Positions 46,025 to 59,103 are shown, counted from the first letter of the stretch. The stretch is 64,000 nt of DNA from Austropuccinia psidii (GCA_023105745.1 JALGQZ010000001.1:58113437-58177436); one strand, 5' to 3'. The notes: generated by a model from the letters alone, not told the origin. Program-made: numbers and translations.

Positions 46025-47309
46025 CTATCTTCTGAGGCCATTTGTATTGGTATGACCTTTACCCTCTTTGTATATGATGGTCATATTCCCTCTATACTCC
46101 TGGATGGCTGTTTGCCACCTCAGCATGTGTCTATTGGTAGTCTTCATGTTCAGTAAGGACTTCAAGGCTGTACAGTCTGTGTAGACTTCAAAGACCGCAC
46201 CCTCCAAATAATAATGGAGTTTCTCTAGAGCCCAGACTAAGAATAGATATTATGTCTGGGTGGTACCATACCTGGCCCTTGAATCTTTCAGCTTCCTAGA
46301 GATGTAACATATTACTCTTTCTTTTGGTTCACCATCCATAATTCGACTCTGGTGAAGGGCTGCTCCTAAGCCTTGGATACATGCTGCATCTATGTATAGC
46401 TTGAATGGTAGTTCAAAGTCAGGCAAGATGAGCACAGGTGCATTTTTGAGCTCATATTTGATCCTCTCATATGCATCCCTTTTTTCCTTGGTAATTTCCA
46501 AAACAACATCTTTTAAACATAACTTGTATAAAATACTAGTTATGTGGGCAAAATGTTTGATGTGGTTTATATAGTAGCTAGCAAACCCAAGGAAAGATTG
46601 CATCTCTTTGATGTTTCTTGGTACTGGCTCTTTGAAGTACTGCTTCTACTTTTTTCTGGTCAATTGCTAGACTAAGACCTAAGACTTTATGTCCTAGAAC
46701 TAGTAGCTCTTGTTGGTCAAAGCTGCACTTTTTAAGTGAGATTTTCAGATTTATGGGTATGCATTTACTTAGCACTCTTTCTATGTATTGCACATGGTCA
46801 TCTCATGTCTCTGAGTATATAATGATGTCATCAATAAATACTACCATCCGGCCTTCCAATATTTATTCTTGGAATATGGTGTCAATCATACTTTGGAAGT
46901 GGGCTGATGCATTCTTGATGCCAAATGGCATCCTGGTGTACTCATAAATGCCCATAAGACATATGATTCTGAGTAATTTTGTGGGGTTTGTTTTAACTAC
47001 ATTCTGGTCAAAGCCATTCATACAATCCATTTTGGTTATGTATTTGGCTTTTGCCAGTTTTCCCAAGGCACAAGGTATCCTGGGTAAAGGGTACCTGTAA
47101 GCTGTGGTGTAGTTATTCAGGGCTCTGATAACTCCACACAGCCTAGACTTTCCATCATGCCAGGTGATCAGGACAGGGGTGGTTATTTCCACTATTTCAT
47201 TATGTCCAATCTTTCTGATGACATCCATGTCCAGGAGCTCATTGATATTGTTTTTAATTTCCTTCCTGGCTTCCAGACTTTCTTGGTAAGGAGGTCTCTT
47301 GAGCATGGG
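46025..47309 (-). pseudogene. A3 reverse transcriptase and RNase H, interrupted by C3
   Basis: RNase H lies at 46025-46207 and 46250-46603 ([31 protein letters not shown]). RT thumb lies at 46578-46793. Palm and fingers lie at 46863-47309 ([30 protein letters not shown]). The catalytic box is intact (FIDD, near 46825) but is flanked by a TAA and a TGA. The frame is split at 47309 by the LTR of C3 and continues at 58296. The ORF stretch beyond 47310 is C3 sequence. Confidence 0.75.
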
Positions 47310-49490
47310 TGTGAGCCTGTGAGGTATGTATAACATACCCATAAGGGCACAAATGATTTTATAAACAGTTAATTTTGTCTTAAACAGACTTTTTAGTTGA
47401 AATTGAAATAAAAATAACAAAAAATAAGTATAACTTTTTTTGGGGAAACAAAGTTATAAATATTATGTCATTTTTGGATTCTACACCAAAAATGACCTAG
47501 GGTACATCCATAAGGTGTTATACCCAAAAAAACTTATTTCTTGTGTTATTAGAAGATTTAAGAATCTCACAGTACTAATGTAACTTTTTGAACATTTTTT
47601 TAAATTGTTAAGTTTAAGCTTAAATAAGCTTAAATTTAAAGTTGCATAAGGTTAATGCAAACTCACCAAACTTTTAGTTAAAATTGAGGTGTGGTGTATA
47701 TTTACTGAATTGGCTAAGGATCTGCCATACAGAATGTAAATCCTGCGTGAGCTCAATTTAAAAGGGTTTAAAGCCATGGTATGGCTTTAAATAAATAAAA
47801 GGGCAAAATCCACGCAAAAAGGTGAAACAAAGGAAAAAGACCAAATAGAGCTGGGGTACCCAACTTTTTGGATCTGAAAGGATTCAATTATGGTTTTCCA
47901 CCTGTACTGGAGGATTTTAAACCTTATTTAAGCTTTGAGATTAGACTTTGATCCAACCTTAAGGTTTAAACTGGTTTTATCCCAATTTGGACAGGAATTT
48001 CAAGCTGGCAAAGGGTAAATCCCAATATGCAGACTTGAAATCAAGGTTTTAAGTACTGTCAAAGCTTAATCAAGCTTAAAAAACTTAAATAAGCTTAAAA
48101 ATTTAAAGTTACAAGCATTAAAACCTGATCAAAAGCTAAGGTTTGGTGTGTATTGCTATTTTACGTGGAAAAATAGCAATAACCTCAAAAATTCATTAAA
48201 AATCCAATTCTCAATGGATTTTCTTGAAAGCTTAACACAGCTTAGAATTTAATATTTCTTACATATAAATTAAATTATAAGTATCTTTTATAAATAAATT
48301 TCCTGGGTAATTAGCCTGGAAATTTACTCTTTTAATTAAGCTCAAATAAAATTATGATTTCTTTAAAAATTAATTAAAAATGGAGTTTAACAGATTTCTG
48401 CTTAAAACTCTATTTTTAAGTTGTTCATGTGATGAACTTTAATATAAATAAGTTTATTTATATTGAAAACTTAAAATAATCAGGTTAAATGAGGATTAAA
48501 GTTAGATGGAGTTAAGAATAACACTGGTAACTTTAAATTAGAATTAAAATTAAGTTACTTTAAGTTAAGAACTTGAATTTTAAGCATGGTTTTTCAGATT
48601 TGACCTGAGCACGCCCTCTATATCCATTATGAATCATGAGAGCTGCTCTGAAGACATAAAAAGAGTAGTTTCATCACTGTTTTTGTCCATTATTCATCAT
48701 CAATCCAATCATATTAGGAATTCAAACAGGTAAAGTTTTATTATTTATGAAATCTTATTATTAAAATAATTCTCAAGTTATTTTATTCTTTATTAATTTT
48801 AAATTGAAGAATTGGAATCATAGAATTCAGATTATTGTTGTAATCATCAATAATATATTTTATATTATAAAATTATCATATTAAATATCTTTTAAAATCC
48901 ACAAATTCCTCTTGAAGACTCTTTAATAATAATTTTTATTATAAAAAGTTTTTTGATCTTTAAAAATATTGATTTTTGACGTGTTTTTAACTTATAATTT
49001 TATTTAATATAATAACTGTTGTTGTTTGACTTGTTGTATTAAATAAAGATTATAAGCAAGTTTTTCTCTAAAGCTCTATATTTTTTTATCTAGTATTAGT
49101 TTTTTTATATAGAATTCTTATTCTATAAGAATTAATTCTACAGAGTGTGTGTTTAATTCTTTTATAAATAATATTTATATTATTTATAAGTGGTTAATAT
49201 TCATATTTTCCACGTGTAATTGTCTCATTAAGAGCTTTACACTTCTTATTGTTATAGCTGTCAGTGACTAATACAATAATAGAATAATTATAATTTATTA
49301 TAATTATTATTTTATTATTATTATATTTTTATAATAATAATTAAATTTATTTTTTTATATAATTATGTTTGATAATTATATTTCAATTTGTGGTTATAAT
49401 ATTTTGTTATATTATATATTTCTACTGAGGACAGTCATAGTACTCTTGATTTTGCTACTATTATCAAGAGTTTCATAGACAAACCTTACA
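47310..49490 (+). repeat. 5' LTR of C3 (2181 bp)
   Basis: Tips TGTGAGCCTGTGAGG and CAAACCTTACA. It pairs with 56107-58290. A TATA-like ATAAAAAG lies at 48656-48663, after the conserved TGACCTGAGCACGCCC block. Confidence 0.9.
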
Positions 49491-50206
49491 TTTGGGGGTC
49501 TGGACAGGACTTTAAACCAATTTTTGGGACATAAATCATATTCTAGACCTTATTTTACTGTTTTTTGACGTAAAATTGCCATATTTGTCTTAATATTGGC
49601 TTTTTTGGGACTTATCCCTTATAAATAATCTTTATAATATTAATAAAGGTATTTTTTATTGAGAATATTGTTTGAAACAATATACTATTGAGTGACTTGG
49701 AATAAACTTCTTTTGTCTAACTAGTGGCTTTTTCACATCACAGACTTAAAATTTATTCTTTGAGTTATTCTAGTATAAAGTGAATAATAGTACAATTTTG
49801 ATTAATTAACTTGTTAATTGAATAATTATTATTTCTTTCAATAAAATAATAAATAAAATAAAGAATTTTTGGAAAAAAATCTCTACTAAAAACATTTTTT
49901 TTCTTTTATCTTAGACATTTTTTCTTTATTTTTGACGTAATTTGCCATAAAATTACATTAAAACAACTTTATTTAATAAGTTGAGTTTATAGGGTATTTT
50001 TATTATTTGATAAAATAACTTATATTTTTAATTTTATCTAGTGTCTTCCATAAGAGAAAATTCTTCAGACTCTGAAGCCTCAGAGTCCAGTATTGAAATT
50101 CAAACCAGCCCACCACCAAGGGGGTTGATAACCAAAGAGCCCTTTAAAGGTCCTGCAGGTGAATCAATTCAATTTTACTCTATTTTTTTATTAAAATTGA
50201 CGTGAA
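49491..50206 (+). other. C3 leader with exon-like block
   Basis: It starts with the primer-site-like TTTGGGGGTCTGGACAGG. A block at about 50042-50158 lies between TATCTAG (acceptor-like) and GCAG followed by GTGAATC (donor-like). It encodes an open Ser/Glu-rich stretch (SEASESSIEIQ) related to one in C4 at about 61560-61670. This suggests a spliced leader peptide or an extra N-terminal exon joined to gag. Confidence 0.4.
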
Positions 50207-52846
50207 ATGACTCCTACTAGAAGTAGAGGTAACTACTCCATCCAATCAAATGGATCTGGACAAGGACATTCCAGCCACAAACCAAAAAGGCAAGAATGTC
50301 TTCCCAGAGGAGAGGCACAAATGGAGGATGCAAGAACTTCCACCAGTTCCCAAAGGTTAGCCAGCACCTTTAAACCTCTTATTGAGAGTCCAGAAGCTGA
50401 AATAACTGATATTGCTGTTAGACCTGCACCATTTCCAACAGGCAGCTGTGGAAATTTATCAATCTCAATGGAAAAACCGGTTCTTGGTGTCAAAACAACA
50501 AGAGTGGGAACTTCTCCCAAGTCTTTGGATAGGCACCATGAACTCTTATCTTCAAGTGAAAAAGTTCATGGGACCAGAAAAGACGGAAGATCTTCTGATG
50601 GGTTGGACACCCATGTCTGTCAAAGGACAAGTCCAACAGATAAAAGCTTGGTTGAAAAACCAAAGCATGTTATCCAAGGATAAGAAGAAGAAGTTGGCCC
50701 AAGGCAAGGAAAACAGCCCAGTGGAAGCTCCCCAAGCATCCACCACCAAAAATCCGCCTCAACAAGTGCCAAAAAAGCCCAAGCAAGCCCCAAAGACCAA
50801 CCAGAAGGGCAAGCAAAAGGCAAAGGGAAAGGCAAAGCCCAAGTGGAACAAGCCCTACCCTCAGAATTACAGAATCCCAAAGAAGGAAAAGACAGCCATG
50901 GACAATGTGTTCAATATGGCAAGAACCTTGATGGAATTAAAAAACAAGGAGGAGGAAAGATTGAACCAATCTTTCCCAAAGAAATAGATCTTGTAAAACT
51001 TTTAACTCACCTTGAATCTTGTAATAAAGAAATTATGACAAAATTTCAAACATTTGATTATGTCCAACAGAAGTTGGGTAATGAGATATTAAAAGTCAAA
51101 GAGCAGCAAAAGACCATTATTGGCCTTGAAAATGTTAATAAAGACAATATTGTGTCTTTGACGCAAATGTTTGAAAGACTTGAGTCTAAAGTTACCTTAC
51201 TCACTCAACCAGATGAGAACTCAATTTCTTTTATAACTGGACAGTTAAGGGAATTGAAAATAGAAGTTCAAAACTTGGAAAATTAAACTGGTCACAATGC
51301 AGCTCTTTTTCAAGAACAATTGGAAAAAAGTGATAAAGCAAGGCTTGAATTGAAAGAAGACATTCAATCAAGTATTAATAATATATCACTAAAGAATGAA
51401 TTGCCAAGGCAATCCACACCAATTCTTGACAGAAATGTTCTTAGCTTGAATAATGATTTACATCATACAATTTCAAGTCATGATGTGGAACCTGCTTGCA
51501 ATTTAAAGTACATTCCAAGATTAGAGGAATGGCCAACCTTCAGTGGTGAAGGAGAATATAATCATATGGAATTTATGAAAACAATTGATATGTTCAAAGA
51601 AGACTTTAACATACCAGATGAATAAATAAGTGCCAGATTACACTCATTATTTACAAAATCAGCAAAGAAATGGTATTATAAAATGAGACAAGACCATGAT
51701 TAACATTCTTGGCCTTGGGGGAAAGAACAAATTATTTCCAAATGGGCAAATGATTCCTGGAGATTTAGAATGGAAAATCCTTTTGAAGAAGCCATTTTTA
51801 ATATTGAGAGGGACAGGCCCATGACTTGGTTTCTTAAACAGAAGGACGGGTTAACTTCCCTTCATCCTGATATGTCTGAAACAATGGTACATAAAAGGAT
51901 ATTAAGAAAATGTGGTGGTGACCTTGAGCATGCTATAAGAAGCAGATGTATTGAGCCTTGCTCCACAGAAGATTATATCGATGCTATGGAGGATATCACT
52001 ACTAGAACAAAAGTTGGAAGAAATTGGTCCAAAACCCCAATAGAAAACAAGACTAGTGGGAAACCAATTTCAAAACCAAATAAACCACATGACAGACCTC
52101 CTTTGAAATGTCATAAATGTGGAAGTACATCTCATTTGGCAAACACTTGTCCAAAAAAGACAAGAGTCAATGAGATAAATTTTGAAAAAGTGGAAGACAC
52201 AAAAGAAACTGATGTATCTTTCCATGAAAGTGATTCTGAGCCTGCAGAAGAAGAAGAGGTATCAGAAGAGCTCGGTATAGAAAATATCAATGTTTCTTTT
52301 GAAGTCACTGAGGTACATACTCACTTACCACAGTACAGTGATGAAGGTATTGATCTCATACATGTGCAAGATTCCAAAATGCAAAGAACTAAACCTGCCA
52401 GAGGTAAAGGGTATACAGCTGGGTCATCTTGTATCACTATTATTGTGATAAATAACACAGAAGCCAAGATACATCTTGACTCAGGTGCTTTTTGCATTTT
52501 TGTTGGAAAAGATTATCTTGACAAAATTTATACCAATTGGCAAGACAAGTTAATGCCAATTGAAGGTATAACATTCAGAAGTGCTAGCCAAAATATGAAC
52601 CCTTTGGGTATATTTGAAGCAGCAATCATATTTCCTCATCCTGCAGGAAGTATAAGATTGAAAGTTGAAATTGTTGTTATGAATAATTGTACTTCACAAC
52701 ACTTTATACTTGGGAATGATTATCTCAATATCTATGGTATTGATATTAATAATCATAAAGACAGGTATTTCACTATAGGGGAAAATAAAAGACAAAAATT
52801 GCCTTTTCCTCTAGAAAAAAGAGAAATTACTGTCATTAAAAAGTAA
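50207..52846 (+). pseudogene. C3 gag-protease frame with four nonsense codons
   Basis: One frame runs from the ATG at 50207 to 52846, interrupted only by stops at 50681, 51284, 51623 and 51701. Each differs from the sense codon in C1 by one or a few bases. Order: a disordered basic N-terminus overlapped by the +1 ORF; coiled-coil-like 50960-51560; capsid-type 51530-51990 (LEEWPTFSGEGEYNHM, AKKWYYKMRQD); zinc knuckle CHKCGSTSHLANTC (about 52110-52150); acidic linker; protease LDSGAFCIFVGKDYL near 52475-52520. The protease Asp is kept. The downstream RT is in another frame after a TAA at 52844. Confidence 0.85.
50412..50987 (+). CDS. Overlapping +1 ORF in the C3 gag region (191 codons)
   Basis: This frame is fully open, while the gag frame across the same bases already has a stop. 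Its N-terminal half has regularly spaced aromatic residues (FLVSKQQEWELLPSLWIGTMNSYL, given here in part, then MGWTPMS and IKAWLKNQS) and looks helical. The C-terminal half is Lys/Pro/Gln-rich and basic, ending in a helical patch with MDNVFNMARTLMEL. The C4 counterpart (61912-62496) shares these features with many substitutions, and the family-A ORF at 9223-9933 shares the W...SF/Y...GWxP...NQ spacing. It may be the true capsid-like Gag or a separate particle protein. The listed start is a non-ATG codon; the start mechanism is unknown. Confidence 0.55.
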   Translation: MLLDLHHFQQAAVEIYQSQWKNRFLVSKQQEWELLPSLWIGTMNSYLQVKKFMGPEKTEDLLMGWTPMSVKGQVQQIKAWLKNQSMLSKDKKKKLAQGKENSPVEAPQASTTKNPPQQVPKKPKQAPKTNQKGKQKAKGKAKPKWNKPYPQNYRIPKKEKTAMDNVFNMARTLMELKNKEEERLNQSFPKK

Positions 52847-52868
52847 AAATGTTAATAAGGAAAAATTT

Positions 52869-53821
52869 GTGTCAAGTCAATTGATTGAAGCACAAATTAG
52901 TCCTGAGCTTAAACTGGAGATGAAGGAAGAGCTTATTGAAATTTTATTTCAATACAGGGAAGCCTTTGCTTCAGATAATGAACCACTTGGGGCTATAAAA
53001 GGCCATGAGGTGGAAATTATGCTTAATGTGGAAAGGCCTTATCCGCCACTATTAAGAAGACCAGCTTACCCAGCTAGCCCTAGGGATAGAGAAGCATTAG
53101 AAAATCATATTAATGAGCTAATGAAAGTGGGAGTTCTTAGAAAAGTTGGACACAATGAGGAGGTAGAAGTCACAACTCCAGTAATCATTACTTGGCGTAA
53201 TGATAAGTCAAGGATGGTTGGTGATTTTAGAGCACTGAATACCTATACTATCCCAGACAGGTATCCAATACCTAGAATTCATGAGACTTTTACTCAATTA
53301 TCCAAAGAAAGATTCATTAATACCATGGATGCTCTAAAAGGCTTTCAACAGAATGTTTTGACACCTCATGCTAGGAAATTATTGAGAATAATTGCTCATT
53401 GTGGGATTTATGAGTATTTGAGAATGCCTTTTGGTATTAAAAATGCACCCTCTCATTATCAAAGAATGATGAATATCATCTTCCCACATGAATTATCAGA
53501 GGGATGGTTAATCATTTATAATGATGACATTATCATTTTTCAGAAACCTGGCAATTACATTTAGAGAGACTTTCATTATTATTTAAGAAAATTCTTCAAG
53601 TGAACATGAAAATATCTCTTAAAAAATGTAATTTTGGGTTTCATGAGTTGAACGCTCTAGGACATGTAGTCTCAGGACTCAGCCTTGGTGTTGACAAAAA
53701 CAAAGTGGCTGCAGTTTTACTAAAACAAATGCCCCAGAACAAAAAAGCAATGATGTCTTTTTTAGGGTTTTCCAGTTATTACAGGCAACACCTTAAAGAT
53801 TTTGCTATCCATGCCAGATAA
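52869..53821 (+). pseudogene. C3 reverse transcriptase (frameshifted)
   Basis: 52869-53564 holds RT fingers and palm ([48 protein letters not shown]). The catalytic box reads YNDDIIIF; both Asp are kept but the usual Ile/Val is Asn. A 1-bp loss near 53540 shifts the frame, and the thumb continues at 53600-53821 ([26 protein letters not shown]) up to a TAA. Confidence 0.82.
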
Positions 53822-54400
53822 TTATACAGGATTTGTGATCAACAAACTGTTTTTGAAATGACACAGGAGAGGATTCAAGCATATGAGAAAATCAAGTATG
53901 CCTTGACCAATGCACCATTATTATTGATGCCAGACTGGAAACTTCCTTTCAAGCTGCATATTGATGCATGTGGTGAAGGCTTAGGAGCTGCTCTTCATCA
54001 GGTTCAAATTGTCAATGACAAACCTTATGAAGGTCCAATTTGTTTTATTTCAAGACAAATTAAACCTACTGAGGCCAGATATGGAGCTAGCCAAATGGAG
54101 TGCCTTTGCCTTGTTTGGGCTTTGGAAAAACTTCATTAATATCTTGATGGTAGTGTGTTTGAAGTAATTACTGATTGTAATGCAGTAAAATCACTTATTA
54201 ACATGAAAACTCCAAACAGACACATGTTAAGATGGCATATTGCTATACAGGAGTATAGAGGCAATATGACCATAGTACATAAAGCTGGAAGTATTCATAA
54301 GAATGCTGATGGCTTAGGTAGATGGGCATTACCAAATAAACCTGATAGCCCTGCCTATGTTCCTACAAGTGCAGAACCTCAAACTCCAATTGAAGGAATT
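53822..54400 (+). pseudogene. C3 RNase H
   Basis: 53858-54139 ([36 protein letters not shown]) ends at a TAA where C1 has a Tyr codon context (LHHY). 54155-54400 continues in the same frame ([28 protein letters not shown]). The catalytic Asp in IDACG, Glu in MECLC, Asp in ITDCN and Asp in NADG are all visible, so one nonsense codon is the main lesion in this domain. Confidence 0.8.
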
Positions 54401-56002
54401 AATATCACGGATGTTGGTACAGAATTCTTTGAAGAAGTTAGAGAAAGCTATAAGCAAGATAAGAATCTTCATATTCTTACTGCCCTACTTGACAAAGATT
54501 GCAAAGATCTAGCCTTGGCTAATTCTGTGGATGATATTTGGAAAACATCTTATGATAATGGGAGATTCCATTTGTTTGATGGTATACTATATCATAGATC
54601 TAAACACACATATGTCATGGTTCTATGTAGTAGAATTTTAATTAACACCATACTACTAGAATGCCATGATAACATATATTCTGGACATCTGTCTGAAGAC
54701 AGAACTATGGAAAGAATTAAGACATGTGCCTGGTGGCCATCTTGGAGAAAAGATGTCATTGAGTACTGTCACAGTTGTGATAGATGCCAGAAACCCAATA
54801 AAGCTACTGGTAAAAGATTTGGTATAATGATCCATATTCAAGAACCAAGTACCCCATGGGAAGTGGTTCACATGATTTGGGTAACTGCCTAACCACCTGG
54901 AGGTGATAAAAGTTACAATGCATGTCTTGTTATTGTGGACAGATATAGCAAAACCCTAATCTTTTTACCATGCCACAAAGGTGACACAGCTATGGATACA
55001 GCTCTTTTGATCTGGAATAGAGTAATATCCCATAATGGTCTCTTTAAAAACATCATTAGTGACAGAGACCCAAAATTTACATCAGCCTTATGGACTAACT
55101 TACATAAGCTTTTGGGCACAAGACTATCATTCTCAAAAGCCTATCATCTGCAAACAGATGGACTGGCAGAAAGAATGATTCAAACCCTTGAGGACATGAT
55201 CAGAAGATTTTGTGCTTATGGACTGGAGTTTAAAGATTCTGATGGCTTTACCCATGATTGGTGTACTCTTATACCAGCATTGGAATTAGCCTACAAGACC
55301 TCCATCCATGCTTCAACAGGCAAGACCTGTGCAATGTTGGAAAAAGGATGGAACCCCAAACTTCCAATTGATACTTTAAAGAAAAATCTGGTTGACATTC
55401 ATCCAACTGCTTCAAGCGTTAAGCTATTGCTTGATAAAGTGAGACATCATGCAAATCAAAGAATGAATGATGCCTTTGAATATGCTAAGCAGAAATGGGA
55501 TAAAAGTCATGAAACCCCAGAATTCAAAGTAGGGGACTTAATACTAGTTTCAACCTTGAACTTTAATAATATTAAAGGTCAAAAGAAATTGAAAGATTCC
55601 TTTTCAGGACCATTTATTATTAAAGCCCTTCATGAAAAAAATGCAGTACAAGGAGAACTGTCAGGAGAACTGGAAAATAAACATACAACTTTCCCTGTCA
55701 GTCTCGTAAAGCATTACACTTGAAGTGATAAGGAAGTATTTCCTTTAAGAAATGGAGCACCCTTAGAAGTACCCCCACTAGATCAAAGTGAGGAAAAAAA
55801 GGTACTAAAAGTCTTGAAAGAAAGAAGACTTAGGGGAAAAAATGAAAGAGAATACTTAGTCAGGTATACAAATCTACAACATGAAGATGAATGGATTGTA
55901 GAAAGCAAAATACCTGATTCCCAAACGTTTCTCAGAAGATTCAGACATGAGAGAAGACCAATTGCTCAAGAAAAGTTTGAATTGTGTGCTTTACATACTT
56001 AA
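54401..56002 (+). pseudogene. C3 integrase with chromo-like tail
   Basis: Zinc finger: H near [14 protein letters not shown] and CDRCQK near 54780. Core: VVHMIWVTA where MDWVTA is usual, so the first catalytic Asp is Ile (codon 54875-54877), and a TAA follows at 54890. The frame 54935-55723 holds [33 protein letters not shown] and the C-terminal barrel (FIIKALHEKNAVQ, then FPVSLVKHYT). After a TGA the tail 55814-56002 (NEREYLVRYTN, RRFRHERRP) is chromo-like. The rest to 56106 is 3' UTR ending in a T9 run and GGTGGTAGGAA before the LTR. Confidence 0.82.
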
Positions 56003-56106
56003 AAGTATAAATAGAGAGGTTGGACAGTGGATTGGACCCCCCCAAATAACTTGGGGGTATACTACAAAAGACAAATTGTAGTACAATTTTTTTTTGGTGG
56101 TAGGAA

Positions 56107-58290
56107 TGTGAGCCTGTGAGGTATGTATAACATACCCATAAGGCCAAAAATGATTTTATAAACAGCTAATTTTTTCTTAAACAGAATTTTTAGTTGAAAT
56201 TAAAATAAAAAATAACAAAAAATACGTATAACTTTTTTTGGATAAACAAAGTTATAAATATTATGTCATTTTTGGATTATACACCAAAAATGACCTAGGG
56301 TACATCCATCAGGTGTTATACCCAAAAACACTTATTTCTTGTGTTATTAGAAGATTTAAGAATCTCACAGTACTAATGTAGCTTTTTTAACATTTTTTTA
56401 AATTGTTAAGTTTAAGCTTAAATAAGCTTAAATCTAAAGTTTCATAAGGTTAATGGAAACTTACCAAAATTTTAGTTAACATTGAGGTGTGGTGTATATT
56501 TACTGCATTGGCTAAGGATCTGCCATACAGAATGTAAATCCTGCATGAGATCAATTTGAAAGGGTTTAAAGCCATGGTATGGCTTTAAATAAATAAAAGG
56601 GCAAAATCCACGCAAAAAGGTGGGACAAAGGAAAAAGACCAAATAGAGCTGGGGTACCCAGCTTTTTGGATCTGCAAGGATTCAATTAAGGTTGTCCACC
56701 TGTATTGGAGGATTTTCAACCTTATTTAAACTTTAAGATTAGACTTTGATCCAACCTCAAGGTTTAAAATGGTTTTATCCCAATTTGGACAGGAATTTCA
56801 AGCTGCCAAAGGGTAAATCCCAATATGCAGGCTTTAAATCATAGTTTTAAGAACTGTCAAAGCTTAATCAAGCTTAAAAACCTTAAATAAACTTGAAAAT
56901 TTAAAGTTACAAGCATTAAAACCTTATCAAAAGCTAAGGTTTGGTGTGTATTGCTATTTTAGGTGGAAAAATAGCAATAACTTCAAAAATTCATTAAAAA
57001 TCCAATTCTTAATGGATTTGCTTGAAATTTTCACACAGCTTAGGATTTAATATTATCTACATATAAATTAAATTCTAAGTATCTTTTATAAATAAAGTTT
57101 CTGGGTAATTAGCCTGGAAATTTACTCTTTTATTTAAGCTCAATGAAAATTATGATTTCTTTAAAAATTAATTAAAAATTGAGTTTAAGAGATTTCTGCT
57201 TAAAACTCTATTTTTAAGTTGTTCATGTGATGAACTTTAATATAAATAAGCTTATTCATATTGAAAACTTAAAATAATTAGTTTAAATGAGGATCAAAGT
57301 TACATGGAGTTAAGAATAACACTGGTAACTTTAAATTGGACTTAAAATTAAGTTACTTTGAGTTAAGAACTTTAATTTTAAGCATGGTTTTTCAGTTTTG
57401 ACCTGAGAACGCCCTCTATATCCATTATGAATCATGAGAGCTGCTCTGAAGACATAAAAAGAGTCTTTTCATCACTGTTTTTGTCCATCATTCATCATCA
57501 ATTCAATCATATTAGAAATTTAAACAGGTAAAGTTTCATTATCTATAAAATCTTATTATTAAAATAATTCTTAAGTTATTTTATTCTTTATTAATTGTAA
57601 ATTAGAGAACTGAAATCATAGAATTCAGATTATTGTTTTAATCATCAACAATATATTTTATATTATAAAATTATCATATTAAATATCTTTTAAAACCCAC
57701 AAATTCCTCTTAAAGACTCTTTAATCATAATTTTTATTATAAAAAGTTGTTTTATCTTTAAAAATATTGATTTTTGACGTGTTTTCAACCTATAATTATT
57801 ATTTAATATAATAGTTGTTGTTGTTTGACTTGTTGTATTAAATAAATATTATAAGTAAGTTTTTCTCTAAAGTTTTATATCTTTTTATCTAGTATTAGTT
57901 TTTTTTATATAGAATTTTTATTCTATAAGAATTAATTCTACACAGTGTGTGTTTAATTCTTTTAAAAATAATATTTATATTATTTATAAGTTGTTAATAT
58001 TCATATTTTCCATGTGTAATTGTCTCATTAAGAGCTTTACACTTCTTATTGTTATAACTGTCAGTGACTATAACAATAATAGAATAATTATAATTTATTA
58101 TAATTATTATTCTATTATTATTATATTTTTATAATAATAATTAAATTTATTTTTTTATATAATTATTTTTAATAATTATATTTAGATTTGTGGTTATAAT
58201 ATTTTGTTATATTATATATTTCTACTGAGGACAGTCATAGTACCCTTGATTTTGCTACTATTATCAAGAGTTTCATAGACAAACCTTACA
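56107..58290 (+). repeat. 3' LTR of C3 (2184 bp)
   Basis: Pairs with 47310-49490 and ends CAAACCTTACA. It is followed by ATAGG, the right-hand target duplication with one mismatch. Confidence 0.9.
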
Positions 58291-59103
58291 ATAGGTGGGT
58301 AAGGCCTTTGAACATCCAGATATAGCTCTATATCATGGCCTCTAATATTGCCTAGTGGTTCTTCACCAATGGCCAATGCAGGAATATTCTTTCTAAGCAT
58401 CTTTAGTAAGCTTAGTTTCTGTTTACTGGTGAGGGTAGTGCTAAGCTGTCCCTCTCTTGATTCATTAAGTAAATCTTCAATAGGATATTGGGTAGATATT
58501 TGGTATATATTAAGTGAAAACTTCTTTTCCTTGTTGGCACCAATGGTAATGTGCCTGCTTTTACTATTGTAAATATCTATGCCATAAATCCTCTGGTAAT
58601 CCTTTCCCAACAAAAACCCTTGGATGTGGGCATCATCAAGCACAACAAATTCTGGGTTGAGTCTGATGTTACCTTTCCTATGGGGCATAATTATCTCTTT
58701 GATAACTGTCCCAATGGAAGTCATCTTCCCTGATGCACTCTTGAAGTTGTTTGATTTGGTGGGAAAGAGATGGTTTTCCCAGTTTGGGAAGTGGCTGTCC
58801 AGATAGCTTCTGGCCACTATGGAGCAGTGTGCTCCACTGTCAATAATCAATGGATGTTTAGAATTGTCAATACAAACTGTCATTTTTGTGGCTGTTCCAT
58901 ATATGTATGTATTTACCTTGGTTGGTGTAACCAGGAATGTGTGCATCTTGTGTGTGTTTGCACAAGTTTTTGCTGGAAGTATCTTGTGGCATGCCTGCTT
59001 CCAATTGTATTTCTTGGATTTCTAGTGGGGGTTCCTCTTGGTATTCCACTAGGAATTCTTCTCTTGGGTCTTGGTCATCATCAGATTGTTCTCTGATGGC
59101 ATC
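58291..59103 (-). pseudogene. A3 protease and gag C-terminus (between C3 and C4)
   Basis: On the minus strand, 58946 to about 58296 is a largely intact family-A protease: LIIDSGAHCSIV with the catalytic Asp kept, SIGTVIKEIIMPHRKGN and FLLGKDYQRIYGID, then the linker to RT (LGNIRGHDIELYLD), cut at 58291-58295 by the C3 duplication. Upstream (58947-59103) is the gag C-terminal acidic segment (PLEIQEIQLEAGMPQD), in another frame after a small deletion near 58945. C4 cuts it at 59103. This is the best protease copy of family A in the window; the first codons of the matching open frame below 58291 are LTR sequence. Confidence 0.8.

Larger units (their letters stand above)
47310..58290 (+). mobile_element. 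Element C3: full-length family-C Ty3/gypsy, 10,981 bp
   Basis: Two LTRs (47310-49490 and 56107-58290) flank gag, protease, RT, RNase H and integrase. The target duplication is ATGGG on the left (47305-47309) and ATAGG on the right (58291-58295), one mismatch. The A3 RT/protease junction reads through once C3 is removed. LTR similarity is roughly 95% over the first 250 bp (eye estimate). The coding region has several nonsense changes and at least two frameshifts, so C3 is complete in structure but not autonomous. Confidence 0.9.
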
